Below are positions 34,779 to 42,279 of a DNA stretch of 64,000 bases, piece after piece. The notes beneath the pieces were generated by a model that worked only from the letters and a program-made list of their open reading frames with translations, was not told the DNA's origin and searched no databases. The stretch's first letter is position 1. Each line of letters starts with the position of its first letter. The position numbers were made by a program, and so were the translations under genes. Origin of the DNA: a virus; the IMG/VR virus record IMGVR_UViG_3300036791_001907, positions 62,001 through 126,000 of that record, one strand, 5' to 3'.

Positions 34779-35022
34779 AAAGTTCGATGAGAACTGCGAA
34801 GGCTGCCGGCCTGTCCTGATTGGCGAGAACGGGCCCCTGCCCGTTGATAGTCCCGAGGTGCAGGCGATCCGCGCCGTCTTCGAGCAACAACCCCTGGAAG
34901 TGAAGAAGGCCTGGCACGCCTTCACCTGTCTGAATTCGCGCCAGCCGCACGATCTCGATCAGGTCGCGCTCTTCATGGAGGCGATGAAGACCGCACTGCT
35001 CAAGCTTCATCCTGGCCAGTAG
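34768..35022 (+). CDS. Small helical hypothetical protein
   Basis: 84 residues from ATG 34768. CEGC near the N-terminus, then helices (EVQAIRAVFEQQPLEVKKAW, LDQVALFMEAMKTALL). No family recognised. Confidence 0.6.
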   Translation: MSREKFDENCEGCRPVLIGENGPLPVDSPEVQAIRAVFEQQPLEVKKAWHAFTCLNSRQPHDLDQVALFMEAMKTALLKLHPGQ

Positions 35023-35031
35023 GAGGTGCCA

Positions 35032-35271
35032 ATGGCCTGTATGGTTTTGCTGGGTGCCGAGGGCTGCTCGGAGCTGAAAGACGCACCCTATGTTCGCGAT
35101 GCGACGTCGGATGAATACGCGGCCTGGAAGGCCCGGTTCCCTAAAGTTGACATGGTTGTGGCTAACAGGCCCTACTTCCTGATGGTCGTCGATGTCGACC
35201 ATCCTGAATGCTCCAAGGTGGTCGCGGACCGCGCGCGGTCCGTGGTCCGGACGATCCGACTCACCGACTGA
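35032..35271 (+). CDS. Small hypothetical protein
   Basis: 79 residues from ATG 35032, 5 nt after AGGAGG; an in-frame GTG at 35026 lies within that site. Mixed fold with YFLMVVDVDHPECSK. Function unknown. Confidence 0.6.
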   Translation: MACMVLLGAEGCSELKDAPYVRDATSDEYAAWKARFPKVDMVVANRPYFLMVVDVDHPECSKVVADRARSVVRTIRLTD

Positions 35272-35284
35272 AAGGAGCCGTGCG

Positions 35285-35557
35285 ATGGCACGGATCGAGC
35301 TGGAGTTCGAGGAGGTCAACCTCCGCAACGAGGAGTCGGGGCTTGTCCAGCGTGGGGTCCGCGCCATCTGCCCGGAGTGCGGTGAGACCGAGGAGTCCTA
35401 CGGCACGGGCGCCAAGAGCCGGATGCGCTGTCTGATGCGGCTCAAGGAGAACTGCTCCGAGACAGATTCTGCCACGGGGCGGAGTCACTACTACGTGGAC
35501 CCGGACGCCGACGGCCGGCTGCCTGATCCGGTCGTCAAACCCTGGTGGGAGAAGTAG
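35285..35557 (+). CDS. Small zinc-ribbon protein
   Basis: 90 residues from ATG 35285 (AAGGAG upstream). CPECGETEESYG and CLMRLKENC supply four cysteines, as in phage and transposon zinc ribbons. The first strand IELEFEEVNLRNEE is acidic. Function unknown. Confidence 0.65.
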   Translation: MARIELEFEEVNLRNEESGLVQRGVRAICPECGETEESYGTGAKSRMRCLMRLKENCSETDSATGRSHYYVDPDADGRLPDPVVKPWWEK

Positions 35558-35561
35558 GAAC

Positions 35562-35999
35562 ATGCCGCGACGAGAGATGACAGCCGGCCTCTTGCCCGGG
35601 CCGGTGTGGCTGATCGTGCGCCCTGACTACCCGAACAACGAGCCGCTCCACGCGCTGGGGCCGATCCGTACCCTGGAGAAGCTCCGGGGCGTGTACGAGG
35701 GCATTCACTGGGCCGGGCGCAGCAACACCATCGTCGATGTTGTCACCATCCTGCCCGAGAAGTGCACCGAGGTTCATGTCGATGCGTTCTCTGGTTTCTA
35801 CTTCGGGCCGCTGGAGGCGGTGACCTTCGAGCAGCGGCTCATGGCGGTCCTCTGGTACGACTTCGACACGGGCCGCTGGGACGCGGAGAAGGAGTGGAAC
35901 GCGGACCGCTGGCAGGACGTTGGCCAGCTGCTCGCACAGTTTGGGATCAAGTTCCCGGGTGAGAACACGATCAAGCCCACCTGGGAGGACCCTGGATGA
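35562..35999 (+). CDS. Hypothetical protein
   Basis: 145 residues from ATG 35562. Contains VWLIVRPDYPNNEPLHALG, AFSGFYFGPLEAVTFEQR and LMAVLWYDFDTGRWDAEK; a compact alpha/beta protein. The stop overlaps the next start as ATGA. No family recognised. Confidence 0.65.
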   Translation: MPRREMTAGLLPGPVWLIVRPDYPNNEPLHALGPIRTLEKLRGVYEGIHWAGRSNTIVDVVTILPEKCTEVHVDAFSGFYFGPLEAVTFEQRLMAVLWYDFDTGRWDAEKEWNADRWQDVGQLLAQFGIKFPGENTIKPTWEDPG

Positions 36000-36175
36000 G
36001 GAGGCGTGATGCACTCAAGCTACACAACGGCGATGAGGTACGACTCAAGGCGACGGGTGAAGTCTGCACCGTCTATCGGTCTTACCGCCGCGAGAATGAT
36101 CCGCGGGCGATCGTGGTCGAGATCCAGTCGCCCACCCAGGGCTTTCTGGTCGTCGACAGTGCCGCCCTTTCCTGA
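35996..36175 (+). CDS. Small SH3/KOW-like protein
   Basis: 59 residues, ATG 35996 overlapping the previous TGA, stop TGA at 36173-36175. Sequence LHNGDEVRLKATGEVCTVYR, then AIVVEIQSPTQGFLVVD, fits a small five-stranded barrel like the 25447 product. Overlaps the next gene by 17 nt. Confidence 0.55.
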   Translation: MRRRDALKLHNGDEVRLKATGEVCTVYRSYRRENDPRAIVVEIQSPTQGFLVVDSAALS

Positions 36176-36677
36176 ACGGCCGGCGCGGCCGTCTGAGCGG
36201 TTTGTGGTCATTGACTTCAGGCAGCCGCTTTCGGTCCTTGACTGCATGCGGCGGCGCGTGTGGCAACAGCAACAACAGCAGCGGACGCTTCGTATTCCCC
36301 CGCCGTTCGGCCCCGGGGAACCTCATCACATGTTTCTCAACATGAGTCAATTCACCATGAGCGAGACCGATGGCCGGCAGTCGCGACGGCGGCGGTTTTC
36401 CGGCTGCGTGTACCTCAGCTTCGAGCAGACCGAGATGGCGATCCGGGCCGAGTGGATCAACGAGTGGCTCGACCAGGGTGGGACGGTCCTGGGCAAGCTG
36501 GCTCGCGATGACCAGGCCCCATACGCCCTGATCGCCGAGGCGCTGGAACCGTACGTTGATACCATTCTCTGTGAGATGGCCGATGGTACGCGGCAGCGGA
36601 TCTACGGCTACAAGCACGAGCCGGCCGGCTGGCCAGCTTCCAGGGAGTTTCGGCTATGGCCATCGTTCGTGATCTGA
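36159..36677 (+). CDS. Hypothetical protein
   Basis: 172 residues if GTG 36159 is the start; a downstream start cannot be excluded. Begins PPFPERPARPSERFVVIDF, has a Gln run (WQQQQQQRT), a long helix (FEQTEMAIRAEWINEWLDQ) and a strand-rich end. It overlaps the next gene by 22 nt. Function unknown. Confidence 0.5.
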   Translation: MPPFPERPARPSERFVVIDFRQPLSVLDCMRRRVWQQQQQQRTLRIPPPFGPGEPHHMFLNMSQFTMSETDGRQSRRRRFSGCVYLSFEQTEMAIRAEWINEWLDQGGTVLGKLARDDQAPYALIAEALEPYVDTILCEMADGTRQRIYGYKHEPAGWPASREFRLWPSFVI

Positions 36678-36967
36678 CCCAGCACCTGCTCGAATGCCTG
36701 GCGCTCGATGTCTGGCCGCGGCTCGCGGCGATCGTGGACTTCGGCATCGACACGCAGGAGCACCTGGGCGCGCTCCAGTACGCCTGGAAGCACGGCCGTA
36801 CGCCTGAGGAGTTCGACGCGGCGCTCGGTGATGGCGCCAAGCTAACCGCGCTGTGCGCGGTGCCGGGACAGCCGTATCAGGTGAAGTTCGCGACCTCCTG
36901 GGACCGGATTGGCCCCGAGGATGCGTTCATGGACGACGATGATGACGATGACGACGAACTGGAGTGA
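36656..36967 (+). CDS. Hypothetical protein with poly-Asp tail
   Basis: 103 residues from ATG 36656. Helical body (LTQHLLECLALDVWPRLAAI, HLGALQYAWKHGRTPEEFD) and a tail of eight Asp encoded by GAC/GAT repeats. Poly-Asp ends also occur in the 14521 product and inside the 56912 product. Confidence 0.6.
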   Translation: MAIVRDLTQHLLECLALDVWPRLAAIVDFGIDTQEHLGALQYAWKHGRTPEEFDAALGDGAKLTALCAVPGQPYQVKFATSWDRIGPEDAFMDDDDDDDDELE

Positions 36968-36969
36968 TC

Positions 36970-37248
36970 ATGAGCAAACCACCGATCGACTGGAAGCATT
37001 ACATCGAGCATCAGGGGCTGACGTGCCCCTATTGCGGCAGCGTGGACCTCGAAGGCGGGTCCTTCAATGCTGATGGGGGTTACGCCCGGTGTTCCGTCAC
37101 CTGCTGCGGCTGCGGTCGCTGCTGGGATGACGTTTATCGGCTCGTGGATGTCGACAACAAACCCGAGGAGGATCCCGATGGTCAAGAAGAAAGCTCTTAC
37201 CAAGACCCAGACCCCGACGATCCAGGCCCCCGCGGCCAGGTCGGTTGA
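36970..37248 (+). CDS. Zinc-ribbon protein
   Basis: 92 residues from ATG 36970. CPYCGSVDLEGG and CCGCGRCW around a short strand pair, a zinc-ribbon arrangement as in many phage-encoded ribbons. Acidic C-terminus overlapping the start of the next gene. Confidence 0.65.
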   Translation: MSKPPIDWKHYIEHQGLTCPYCGSVDLEGGSFNADGGYARCSVTCCGCGRCWDDVYRLVDVDNKPEEDPDGQEESSYQDPDPDDPGPRGQVG

Positions 37249-37463
37249 GAGTACTCTCGTGGGCCGCACGATCGTGGAGGTCCGCCCCATGCGGCCCGAC
37301 GAGCTGAAGACCGAGGGCTGGGCGCTGGGTGTGCACGCAGCACCGGTTGTCCTGGTGCTGGACGACAGCACCCCGGATCTATCCCTCCCGCGATCCGGAA
37401 GGCAACGGTCCCGGTGCCCGCTTCGGTATCGACGCGCAGGGCGCCGGCTTCATGCTGGGCTAG
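37178..37463 (+). pseudogene. Small conserved-type gene with a +1 frameshift near 37373-37377
   Basis: ATG 37178 after GAGGAGG opens MVKKKALTKTQTP, VGRTIVEVRPMRPDELKTEG and VVLVLDDSTP. The familiar continuation (IYPSRDPEGNGPGARFGIDA, then QGAGFMLG and TAG 37461-37463) is in the +1 frame; dropping one G of the GG at 37375-37376 restores a single reading frame. The joined product matches a small bacterial/phage family of the form VGRxIVxVRPMxxxE...LVLDDGTxLYPSRDxEGNGPG. It may be a one-base indel, a sequencing error, or programmed frameshifting at ACC CCG G. Function of the family unknown. Confidence 0.6.
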
Positions 37464-37471
37464 GCGATGTA

Positions 37472-37516
37472 CGGACCGGCGGGGGCGGCGCCCTCGCCGG
37501 TCCGGGGCCGATCTTT
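37472..37516 (+). terminator. Hairpin, probable terminator
   Basis: GGACCGGCG (37473-37481) pairs with CGCCGGTCC (37495-37503), with an inner GGGC/GCCC closing a short loop; ATCTTTTAT follows at 37511-37519. It comes right after the frameshifted gene and before the 37549 gene. Confidence 0.6.
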
Positions 37517-37548
37517 TATGATCGAGTCCCGTGATTGGGAGTCATAGC

Positions 37549-38520
37549 ATGCCAACGGCCAATACCCTGGATCGTGATGACGACGATACCGCGGCGCTGG
37601 CCAGGCGGCGGCGCGCGGGCGATCGGGTGATCACCAATGGCGTCGTCGGTTACTACGATGGCAGGTCGCTGCTGATCGTTCCGTGCGATGAGGCGGAGAC
37701 CGCAACCGCGTCAGATCCGCTACCACGCAGGGCGTCCCGAGCCCGGGTGCCCGTTTCCCTGACCCAGCGGAGGATGTGCATGGTTACGCAGAAAGTCAGC
37801 ACCTGGGATCTGCTCCAGAACCACCCGGTTGCCGGTACGCTTGATGCCGAGGCCAGGCTCGCGCTGGTGTGCGAGTATCTCGACCTGGTCGACGAACTCG
37901 AGGGGATGTCCCTGACCGACTTCGTCACGGCGTACTTTACCGCCGAGGCGGTGGCGCCGGATGCCGAAGCTGCGGCGCCGGACCGGAACGGGGAGGCCGA
38001 CGCCGACGACGGCGACGGATCCAAGGGTGATCCCCGGCCGACGACCATGGTCGGCCTGCGGGTCGTCTACCGGTTCCCCGGCCGCAATGTCCTTTCGGAT
38101 GCGACAGGCGTCACTCGCGACTCGGGCGGCACCGTCGCGTTCACCGACGTGGACGAGGAGGTCTGGTCCAACATCGCCAGGGACAAGGTCTACCCGATCG
38201 ACCCCGCCAACTACCGCGAGCTCCACATCACCAAGCGCGAGGCCAAGGAGATCAACGGCTGGCTGGCCGGCACGCCCGCCAAGGACCAGCCGGAGAATGG
38301 TCTGCTGCGGAGCCTGTTCGTCGAGTTCCCCGAGTCCCCCGAGTTCACCGAGCGAATTGCGTTCGCGATCGTCAACGGCAAGAAACCCTATGTCGATCGG
38401 TTCGTGCAGCTGCCGGACAACGGCTTCGAGGACGACCAGAAGCCCACCACCCGGCTCTTCGGCGAGCATTGTTTTCGGGTCCGCAGCGTGGACTACGTCG
38501 TCAAGGTGGTGAGTCCCTGA
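37549..38520 (+). CDS. Hypothetical protein
   Basis: 323 residues from ATG 37549 (GGGAG upstream); GTG 37531 is less likely. Disordered acidic segments (DRDDDDTAALARRRR, PDRNGEADADDGDG) separate an N-terminal strand region, a helical part (EARLALVCEYLDLVDELEG) and a C-terminal beta-rich domain (MVGLRVVYRFPGRNVLSDAT, VEFPESPEFTERIAFAIVNG). Its 3' end overlaps the convergent sulfotransferase-like gene by 28 bp. No family recognised. Confidence 0.65.
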   Translation: MPTANTLDRDDDDTAALARRRRAGDRVITNGVVGYYDGRSLLIVPCDEAETATASDPLPRRASRARVPVSLTQRRMCMVTQKVSTWDLLQNHPVAGTLDAEARLALVCEYLDLVDELEGMSLTDFVTAYFTAEAVAPDAEAAAPDRNGEADADDGDGSKGDPRPTTMVGLRVVYRFPGRNVLSDATGVTRDSGGTVAFTDVDEEVWSNIARDKVYPIDPANYRELHITKREAKEINGWLAGTPAKDQPENGLLRSLFVEFPESPEFTERIAFAIVNGKKPYVDRFVQLPDNGFEDDQKPTTRLFGEHCFRVRSVDYVVKVVSP

Positions 38521-39197
38521 TCGTTACGCAGCGTATCCGCGGACTGCCGGTGGCGGCGGAGCTTCGGCGCGATGAACGCAGTGGCGGCCGCCGTCACAGG
38601 CAATTCGACATACGCGGCGATCCGTGCCACCGTGTCGTCCGGGTTGTCGATGGCCCGGTCGTAGTCGATCCAGAGCGCCGGGGGGATACCGTGGGATTCC
38701 AGCTCGTCGAGCGTGATCAGCCGGCGGCGGGAATACTCCCGGATGATCAGGGCACATTCCGCCGGTGAGAAGTAGCGGCGCGCGGCGCCCAAGCTCGTGA
38801 TCATCGTGTCCGTATCACGATCGGTCACGATCACCCGGACGGGATGGTTCACCGTGGCTGCGAAGTGCGCGGCGTAGTAGCAAAGCTCCGGATCTTTAAC
38901 ACCCCAGCAGGGGCGTTGTTCGCAGGCCCGGATCAGCCGGATGTACCGCAGCATGTCGGTCGGCTCCGGCGTGCATTCCCAGGGGGGCAGTCGGAGCCGG
39001 GCACGCACCGGCCGTCGCTCGTAATGCCGCGACCAGGAGCGATGCAGGCAGCGGAACCGGATGTCCTCGAAGTAGCCCAGCGGATTGGCGGCGTCGGGAG
39101 ACCGGGACGGCCCCATGTCGACGCCCAGATGATGGAGAATGCCGGCCACCATGCTCGAACCGCTCCGCGGCACCGGCAGCACCAGGACACATAGCAA
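38493..39197 (-). CDS. Sulfotransferase-like protein
   Basis: 234 residues from TTG 39197, 8 nt after GGAGG on the minus strand. The N-terminus LPVPRSGSSMVAGILHHLGV is the 5'-phosphosulfate loop (PRSGSS) of PAPS-dependent sulfotransferases, and VIVTDRDTDTMITSLG matches the 3'-phosphate-binding region (usually RxPxxxxxS). LPLxY and a final WIDYDRAIDNPD fit the family. It would transfer sulfate from PAPS to an acceptor, probably a glycan made by the adjacent glycosyltransferases. A degenerate 17-bp palindrome lies in its 3' end. Confidence 0.75.
   Translation of the reverse strand: MLCVLVLPVPRSGSSMVAGILHHLGVDMGPSRSPDAANPLGYFEDIRFRCLHRSWSRHYERRPVRARLRLPPWECTPEPTDMLRYIRLIRACEQRPCWGVKDPELCYYAAHFAATVNHPVRVIVTDRDTDTMITSLGAARRYFSPAECALIIREYSRRRLITLDELESHGIPPALWIDYDRAIDNPDDTVARIAAYVELPVTAAATAFIAPKLRRHRQSADTLRNDQGLTTLTT
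38522..38538. promoter_or_regulatory. 17-bp palindrome, site 3 (right half degraded)
   Basis: CGTTACGCAGCGTATCC: 14 bases match the dyad consensus and the last three do not. It begins 1 nt after the TGA of the 37549 gene and lies within the 3' end of the convergent sulfotransferase-like gene. There is no plus-strand ribosome binding site after it. Confidence 0.55.
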
Positions 39198-39198
39198 C

Positions 39199-39210
39199 GG
39201 AGGATCCTCC
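39199..39210. promoter_or_regulatory. Palindromic ribosome binding site serving two divergent genes
   Basis: GGAGGATCCTCC reads the same on both strands, so each strand carries GGAGG at a workable distance from its start: ATG 39212 on plus and TTG 39197 on minus. The 14-bp gap leaves no space for promoters between the genes. Confidence 0.7.
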
Positions 39211-39211
39211 C

Positions 39212-40090
39212 ATGAGGCATGCGGTCTTCACGATCGTCCAGGACGAGCCGGTCTTCTTCCCGCTCTGGTACCGGTACTATAGCCGGCACTACAAGCCGCA
39301 GAATATCTACGTGCTCTACCATCCCCTCTTCGAGGAAGAGTCGGGCGGCGAGCCGACGTGGCTCAAGGTGCCACTTTTCAATGATCCGAATACCCGGACC
39401 TTCCGCGATATGAACATCGTGCGGGTCTTCCGCGAGAAGTCGTTCGACCATACCTGGCTCCGCGCGCAGGTCGAGCAGTTCGCGGCGTTCCTGCTCGGCT
39501 CCCATGATACGGTGACATTCACCGAGGTCGATGAGATCCTGGCGCTGGATCCGTACAGGGTCAATGATGGCAGTCTGATGCGATGGCTCGCCATTTGGTG
39601 TCGCCAGCGCCGACCCGCGGTCCGTGCCACGGGGTACGAGGTTGTGCACCAATTCGATGACGAGCCCGATCTGGATCTCGACGAGATCCAGTACAAGGCC
39701 GGCCGGGTGCTCAGAGACCGGGGGTGGTGGTACCCCTCGGAGATCTACTCCAAGACCCTGATCTGGACCGCGCCGCCGCAGTGGGACAATGGGTTTCACG
39801 AAGCCTTTATCCCTGACGGCGCCGGCGCCGTGATGCCTCTGGTGTTGGGCCGGGAGCCTGAGCTGCTCCTTCTGCACCTGCACAAGGTCGACTATTGCGT
39901 TGCCGCGGCGCGGCTGCGGCGGACCGCGGCACGGGACTGGAACAAGCCGGACACGCGGGATCGGGTCGGCATCCAGAACCGGTTCACGAGCGAAGCGCAG
40001 CTCAAGAATTGGTGGTACAAGAGTATCGATCATCCGGCAGCCAATGCGCCGCTGGTCCAGATCCCGGACGATATCCGGTCCATCATCTGA
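39212..40090 (+). CDS. Glycosyltransferase-like protein (GT-A type)
   Basis: 292 residues. The start HAVFTIVQDEPVFFPLWYRY, then YSRHYKPQNIYVLYH, resembles the nucleotide-sugar half of family-2-like transferases that begin FTIVxNE, and DTVTFTEVDEILALDP gives a plausible metal-binding EVDE. Later WYPSEIYSKTLIWTAPPQW and LLLLHLHKVDY match the His-containing C-terminal part of that group. First gene of a plus-strand glycosylation cluster (39212-42279). Acceptor and sugar unknown. Confidence 0.7.
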   Translation: MRHAVFTIVQDEPVFFPLWYRYYSRHYKPQNIYVLYHPLFEEESGGEPTWLKVPLFNDPNTRTFRDMNIVRVFREKSFDHTWLRAQVEQFAAFLLGSHDTVTFTEVDEILALDPYRVNDGSLMRWLAIWCRQRRPAVRATGYEVVHQFDDEPDLDLDEIQYKAGRVLRDRGWWYPSEIYSKTLIWTAPPQWDNGFHEAFIPDGAGAVMPLVLGREPELLLLHLHKVDYCVAAARLRRTAARDWNKPDTRDRVGIQNRFTSEAQLKNWWYKSIDHPAANAPLVQIPDDIRSII

Positions 40091-40101
40091 AGGAGGATCC
40101 C

Positions 40102-41277
40102 GTGGTCGATGTCGCCATGGTTGTCGCGTCCAACCGCGAGGCCGAGTTCAGAGCGTTTTTCGATGCCTGGCACGGCGAGAAGGGGTTTCCCTGGGACGTC
40201 ACGATCCTGGTCCAGGACGGCGGCGGCGAGCCGTTCCAGCCTGATGACGAGGACGATGATGACTACGGCCAGCGCTATCGCTGGCAGAACCTGGTCCGGC
40301 ACGACTGGGGATCGATCGTCGTCGACAGCGGGATGGTGATGCCCGACTGGCTGTCCCGCCGCGACTCGGGCATCAAGGCGTGGGGCTTCCTGGACGCCGT
40401 GCTCCGCCATAAGGCCGACGTCGTTATCACGCTCGATGACGACTGCTTTCCCTGTCCGCTGGCGGCCGATCCCAGCTGGCGCCGCAAGGGCGTGGAACAC
40501 GCCCAGCTGATCGAGGCGGCGCGGGCTGACTTTGTCGGTCAGCACGTGGATGCGCTCCACTATACACGCCGGTGGTCCACCTCGGTCCCCGGCTTCACAT
40601 CCCGGGGGATGCCCTATGGCACGCTGGCCGATGGCCAGCGGCAGCCGCGCGCCGGCGACAACTCCCTGGGCGCGCTGCCGGTCGCGCTCAACATGGGCGT
40701 CTGGGGCGTGATCCCGGACCGTGACGCGGTTCACGAGCTGACCAACTGGACGGAGGAGGGCTATTACAAGCCCTGGAAGCCGCAGAAGAATGTCTACCAG
40801 CATTCGCGGGTCATGAGCCCGCAGCAGTACTGGCCGCTCTGCGGCATGAACCTGGCCTTTCGCCGCGAGATCGCGCCGCTGCTCTACCTTCCCCGCATGG
40901 GCGAGGGAGTGCCGTTCCGCCGGTTCGACGATATCTGGTGCGGCGTGATCGCCCAGAAGTGCCTGCGCCATCTGGGTATGGCCTGTACCGTGGGTGGGCC
41001 GATCATCAACCACATGCGGGCGTCGCAGCCCATGGATAACCTGGTGCGGGAGGCGCCCGGGATCCGCGCCAACGAGGAGTTCTGGAGGCTGATCGACCGG
41101 ATCGAACTCTGGCCCGTCGACCAGACGCCGCTGCGCTGCATGAGCCATATCGGCAATGCGCTCGCGGAGGATTGCACGGGGATCAAGGACGAGCAGCTGC
41201 GCGCGTACATGCCGCAGCTCGGCGGCTGGATCCAGCAGTGGTGTAACCTGTTCAGGAAAGCGGGGTGGGAACCTTGA
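40102..41277 (+). CDS. Reversibly glycosylated polypeptide / UDP-arabinopyranose mutase homologue (GT75)
   Basis: 391 residues from GTG 40102 after AAGGAGG. Family features in order: MVVASNREAEFRAFFDAW, VVITLDDDCFPCPLAADPSW with the metal-binding DDD, TSRGMPYGTL, VALNMGVWGVIPDRDAV, YWPLCGMNLAFRREIAPLL, RRFDDIWCGVIAQKCLRHLG, and the ending INHMRASQPMDNLVREA. The GMNLAF and RxDDxW pairs are characteristic of plant RGP proteins, which bind UDP-sugars and interconvert UDP-arabinose forms. Bacterial relatives exist; a phage version would fit the making of an unusual surface sugar. Confidence 0.85.
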   Translation: MVDVAMVVASNREAEFRAFFDAWHGEKGFPWDVTILVQDGGGEPFQPDDEDDDDYGQRYRWQNLVRHDWGSIVVDSGMVMPDWLSRRDSGIKAWGFLDAVLRHKADVVITLDDDCFPCPLAADPSWRRKGVEHAQLIEAARADFVGQHVDALHYTRRWSTSVPGFTSRGMPYGTLADGQRQPRAGDNSLGALPVALNMGVWGVIPDRDAVHELTNWTEEGYYKPWKPQKNVYQHSRVMSPQQYWPLCGMNLAFRREIAPLLYLPRMGEGVPFRRFDDIWCGVIAQKCLRHLGMACTVGGPIINHMRASQPMDNLVREAPGIRANEEFWRLIDRIELWPVDQTPLRCMSHIGNALAEDCTGIKDEQLRAYMPQLGGWIQQWCNLFRKAGWEP

Positions 41278-41290
41278 GAGGAGGAAGGCC

Positions 41291-41467
41291 ATGCACAGGA
41301 TCAAGCCCAAGGTCAAGCCCGAGATTGATCCCAAGGACAGGCCCATCGAGACCTGCCTGGGCTGTGGCCGGCCGACCAAGTTGCTCTACTGCGACAGCTG
41401 CGCGCCGCCGCCGCTGCTCCGGCAGACCAGCCGGCGGAGCAAGGGCGGGAAGGAAAGCGAGTCATGA
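41291..41467 (+). CDS. Small zinc-ribbon protein
   Basis: 58 residues from ATG 41291 with GAGGAGG upstream. CLGCGRPTKLLYCDSC is a four-Cys knuckle; flanks are basic (HRIKPKVKPE, RQTSRRSKGGK), suggesting nucleic-acid contact. The stop overlaps the next start as ATGA. Confidence 0.65.
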   Translation: MHRIKPKVKPEIDPKDRPIETCLGCGRPTKLLYCDSCAPPPLLRQTSRRSKGGKESES

Positions 41468-42279
41468 ATGTTGAGACCTTGATCGTCTTCGCGACCAACC
41501 GGCGGGGTATCATCAAGGATCAGGTCGAGGCCATTCGCTGGGCGCACAGTCGGCCCTGCGCGATCGTCTGCGTCGATGACACACTTGAACGCGACGATCC
41601 CCTGATCCGCCGCGATGGCAACTTCTTCCGCATCCCCTCGCAGCTTCCCGGCCGCCGAAACCTGTCGGGGTTCAAGAACAACGAGGGGATCCAGTTCGCC
41701 CTGGCCAATAGCATCGACTTCCGGTATGTGCTCTGTCTCGACGACGATGCCCTGCCGATCGGCCGCGGCCTCGACGAGTGGGCCCTCGGGCGGATGGATG
41801 CCACCGCGATCGATCTTCTGGGCGTCAAGGACCGGATGAACTACCAGAACTACTGGCCGCAGGTGCCGCAGCTCCTGGGCCGCTGGCTGCCCGAGGCCCG
41901 GGAGGTGGCCGCCGCCATCGACCTGAGTCCGGAGACGGTCTTCTACGCGATCAACTGGATGTCGCGCGGATTGGTCGATACGCTGGCGGAGCACAACCTG
42001 CTGGTGCCCGACGGCTGCGCCGGCTGGCCGCTCTGGCCCGATACCTACACATCCTGGGTGACGCAGCTCATGGGCGGCTATCAGGTCACCTGGGGTCACA
42101 TGGATGACCCGAAGCCGCCCGTCTACGGCAACCATCGCAACCACATGAGGTTCGCGCCGAGCCCGACGATCCTGCGGGATGACTTTTTGATCTACCATCC
42201 CATCCGCCACGTCACGATGAATGACGAGCAGAGCCTGCGCGAGCATTATGCGGCGCGACGCCAGCGTGATCAGGGCTGA
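41464..42279 (+). CDS. Glycosyltransferase-like protein (GT-A type)
   Basis: 271 residues. LIVFATNRRGIIKDQVEAIR, AIVCVDDTLERDDPLIRRDG and FRYVLCLDDDALPIGRGLDE with a DDD metal site near residue 82 give the GT-A Rossmann-like half. The C-terminal part (WPLWPDTYTSWVTQLMGGYQ, HRNHMRFAPSPTILRDDF) would hold the acceptor. Its 3' end overlaps the convergent csrA gene by 10 bp. Probably works with the GT75 homologue upstream. Confidence 0.65.
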   Translation: MNVETLIVFATNRRGIIKDQVEAIRWAHSRPCAIVCVDDTLERDDPLIRRDGNFFRIPSQLPGRRNLSGFKNNEGIQFALANSIDFRYVLCLDDDALPIGRGLDEWALGRMDATAIDLLGVKDRMNYQNYWPQVPQLLGRWLPEAREVAAAIDLSPETVFYAINWMSRGLVDTLAEHNLLVPDGCAGWPLWPDTYTSWVTQLMGGYQVTWGHMDDPKPPVYGNHRNHMRFAPSPTILRDDFLIYHPIRHVTMNDEQSLREHYAARRQRDQG

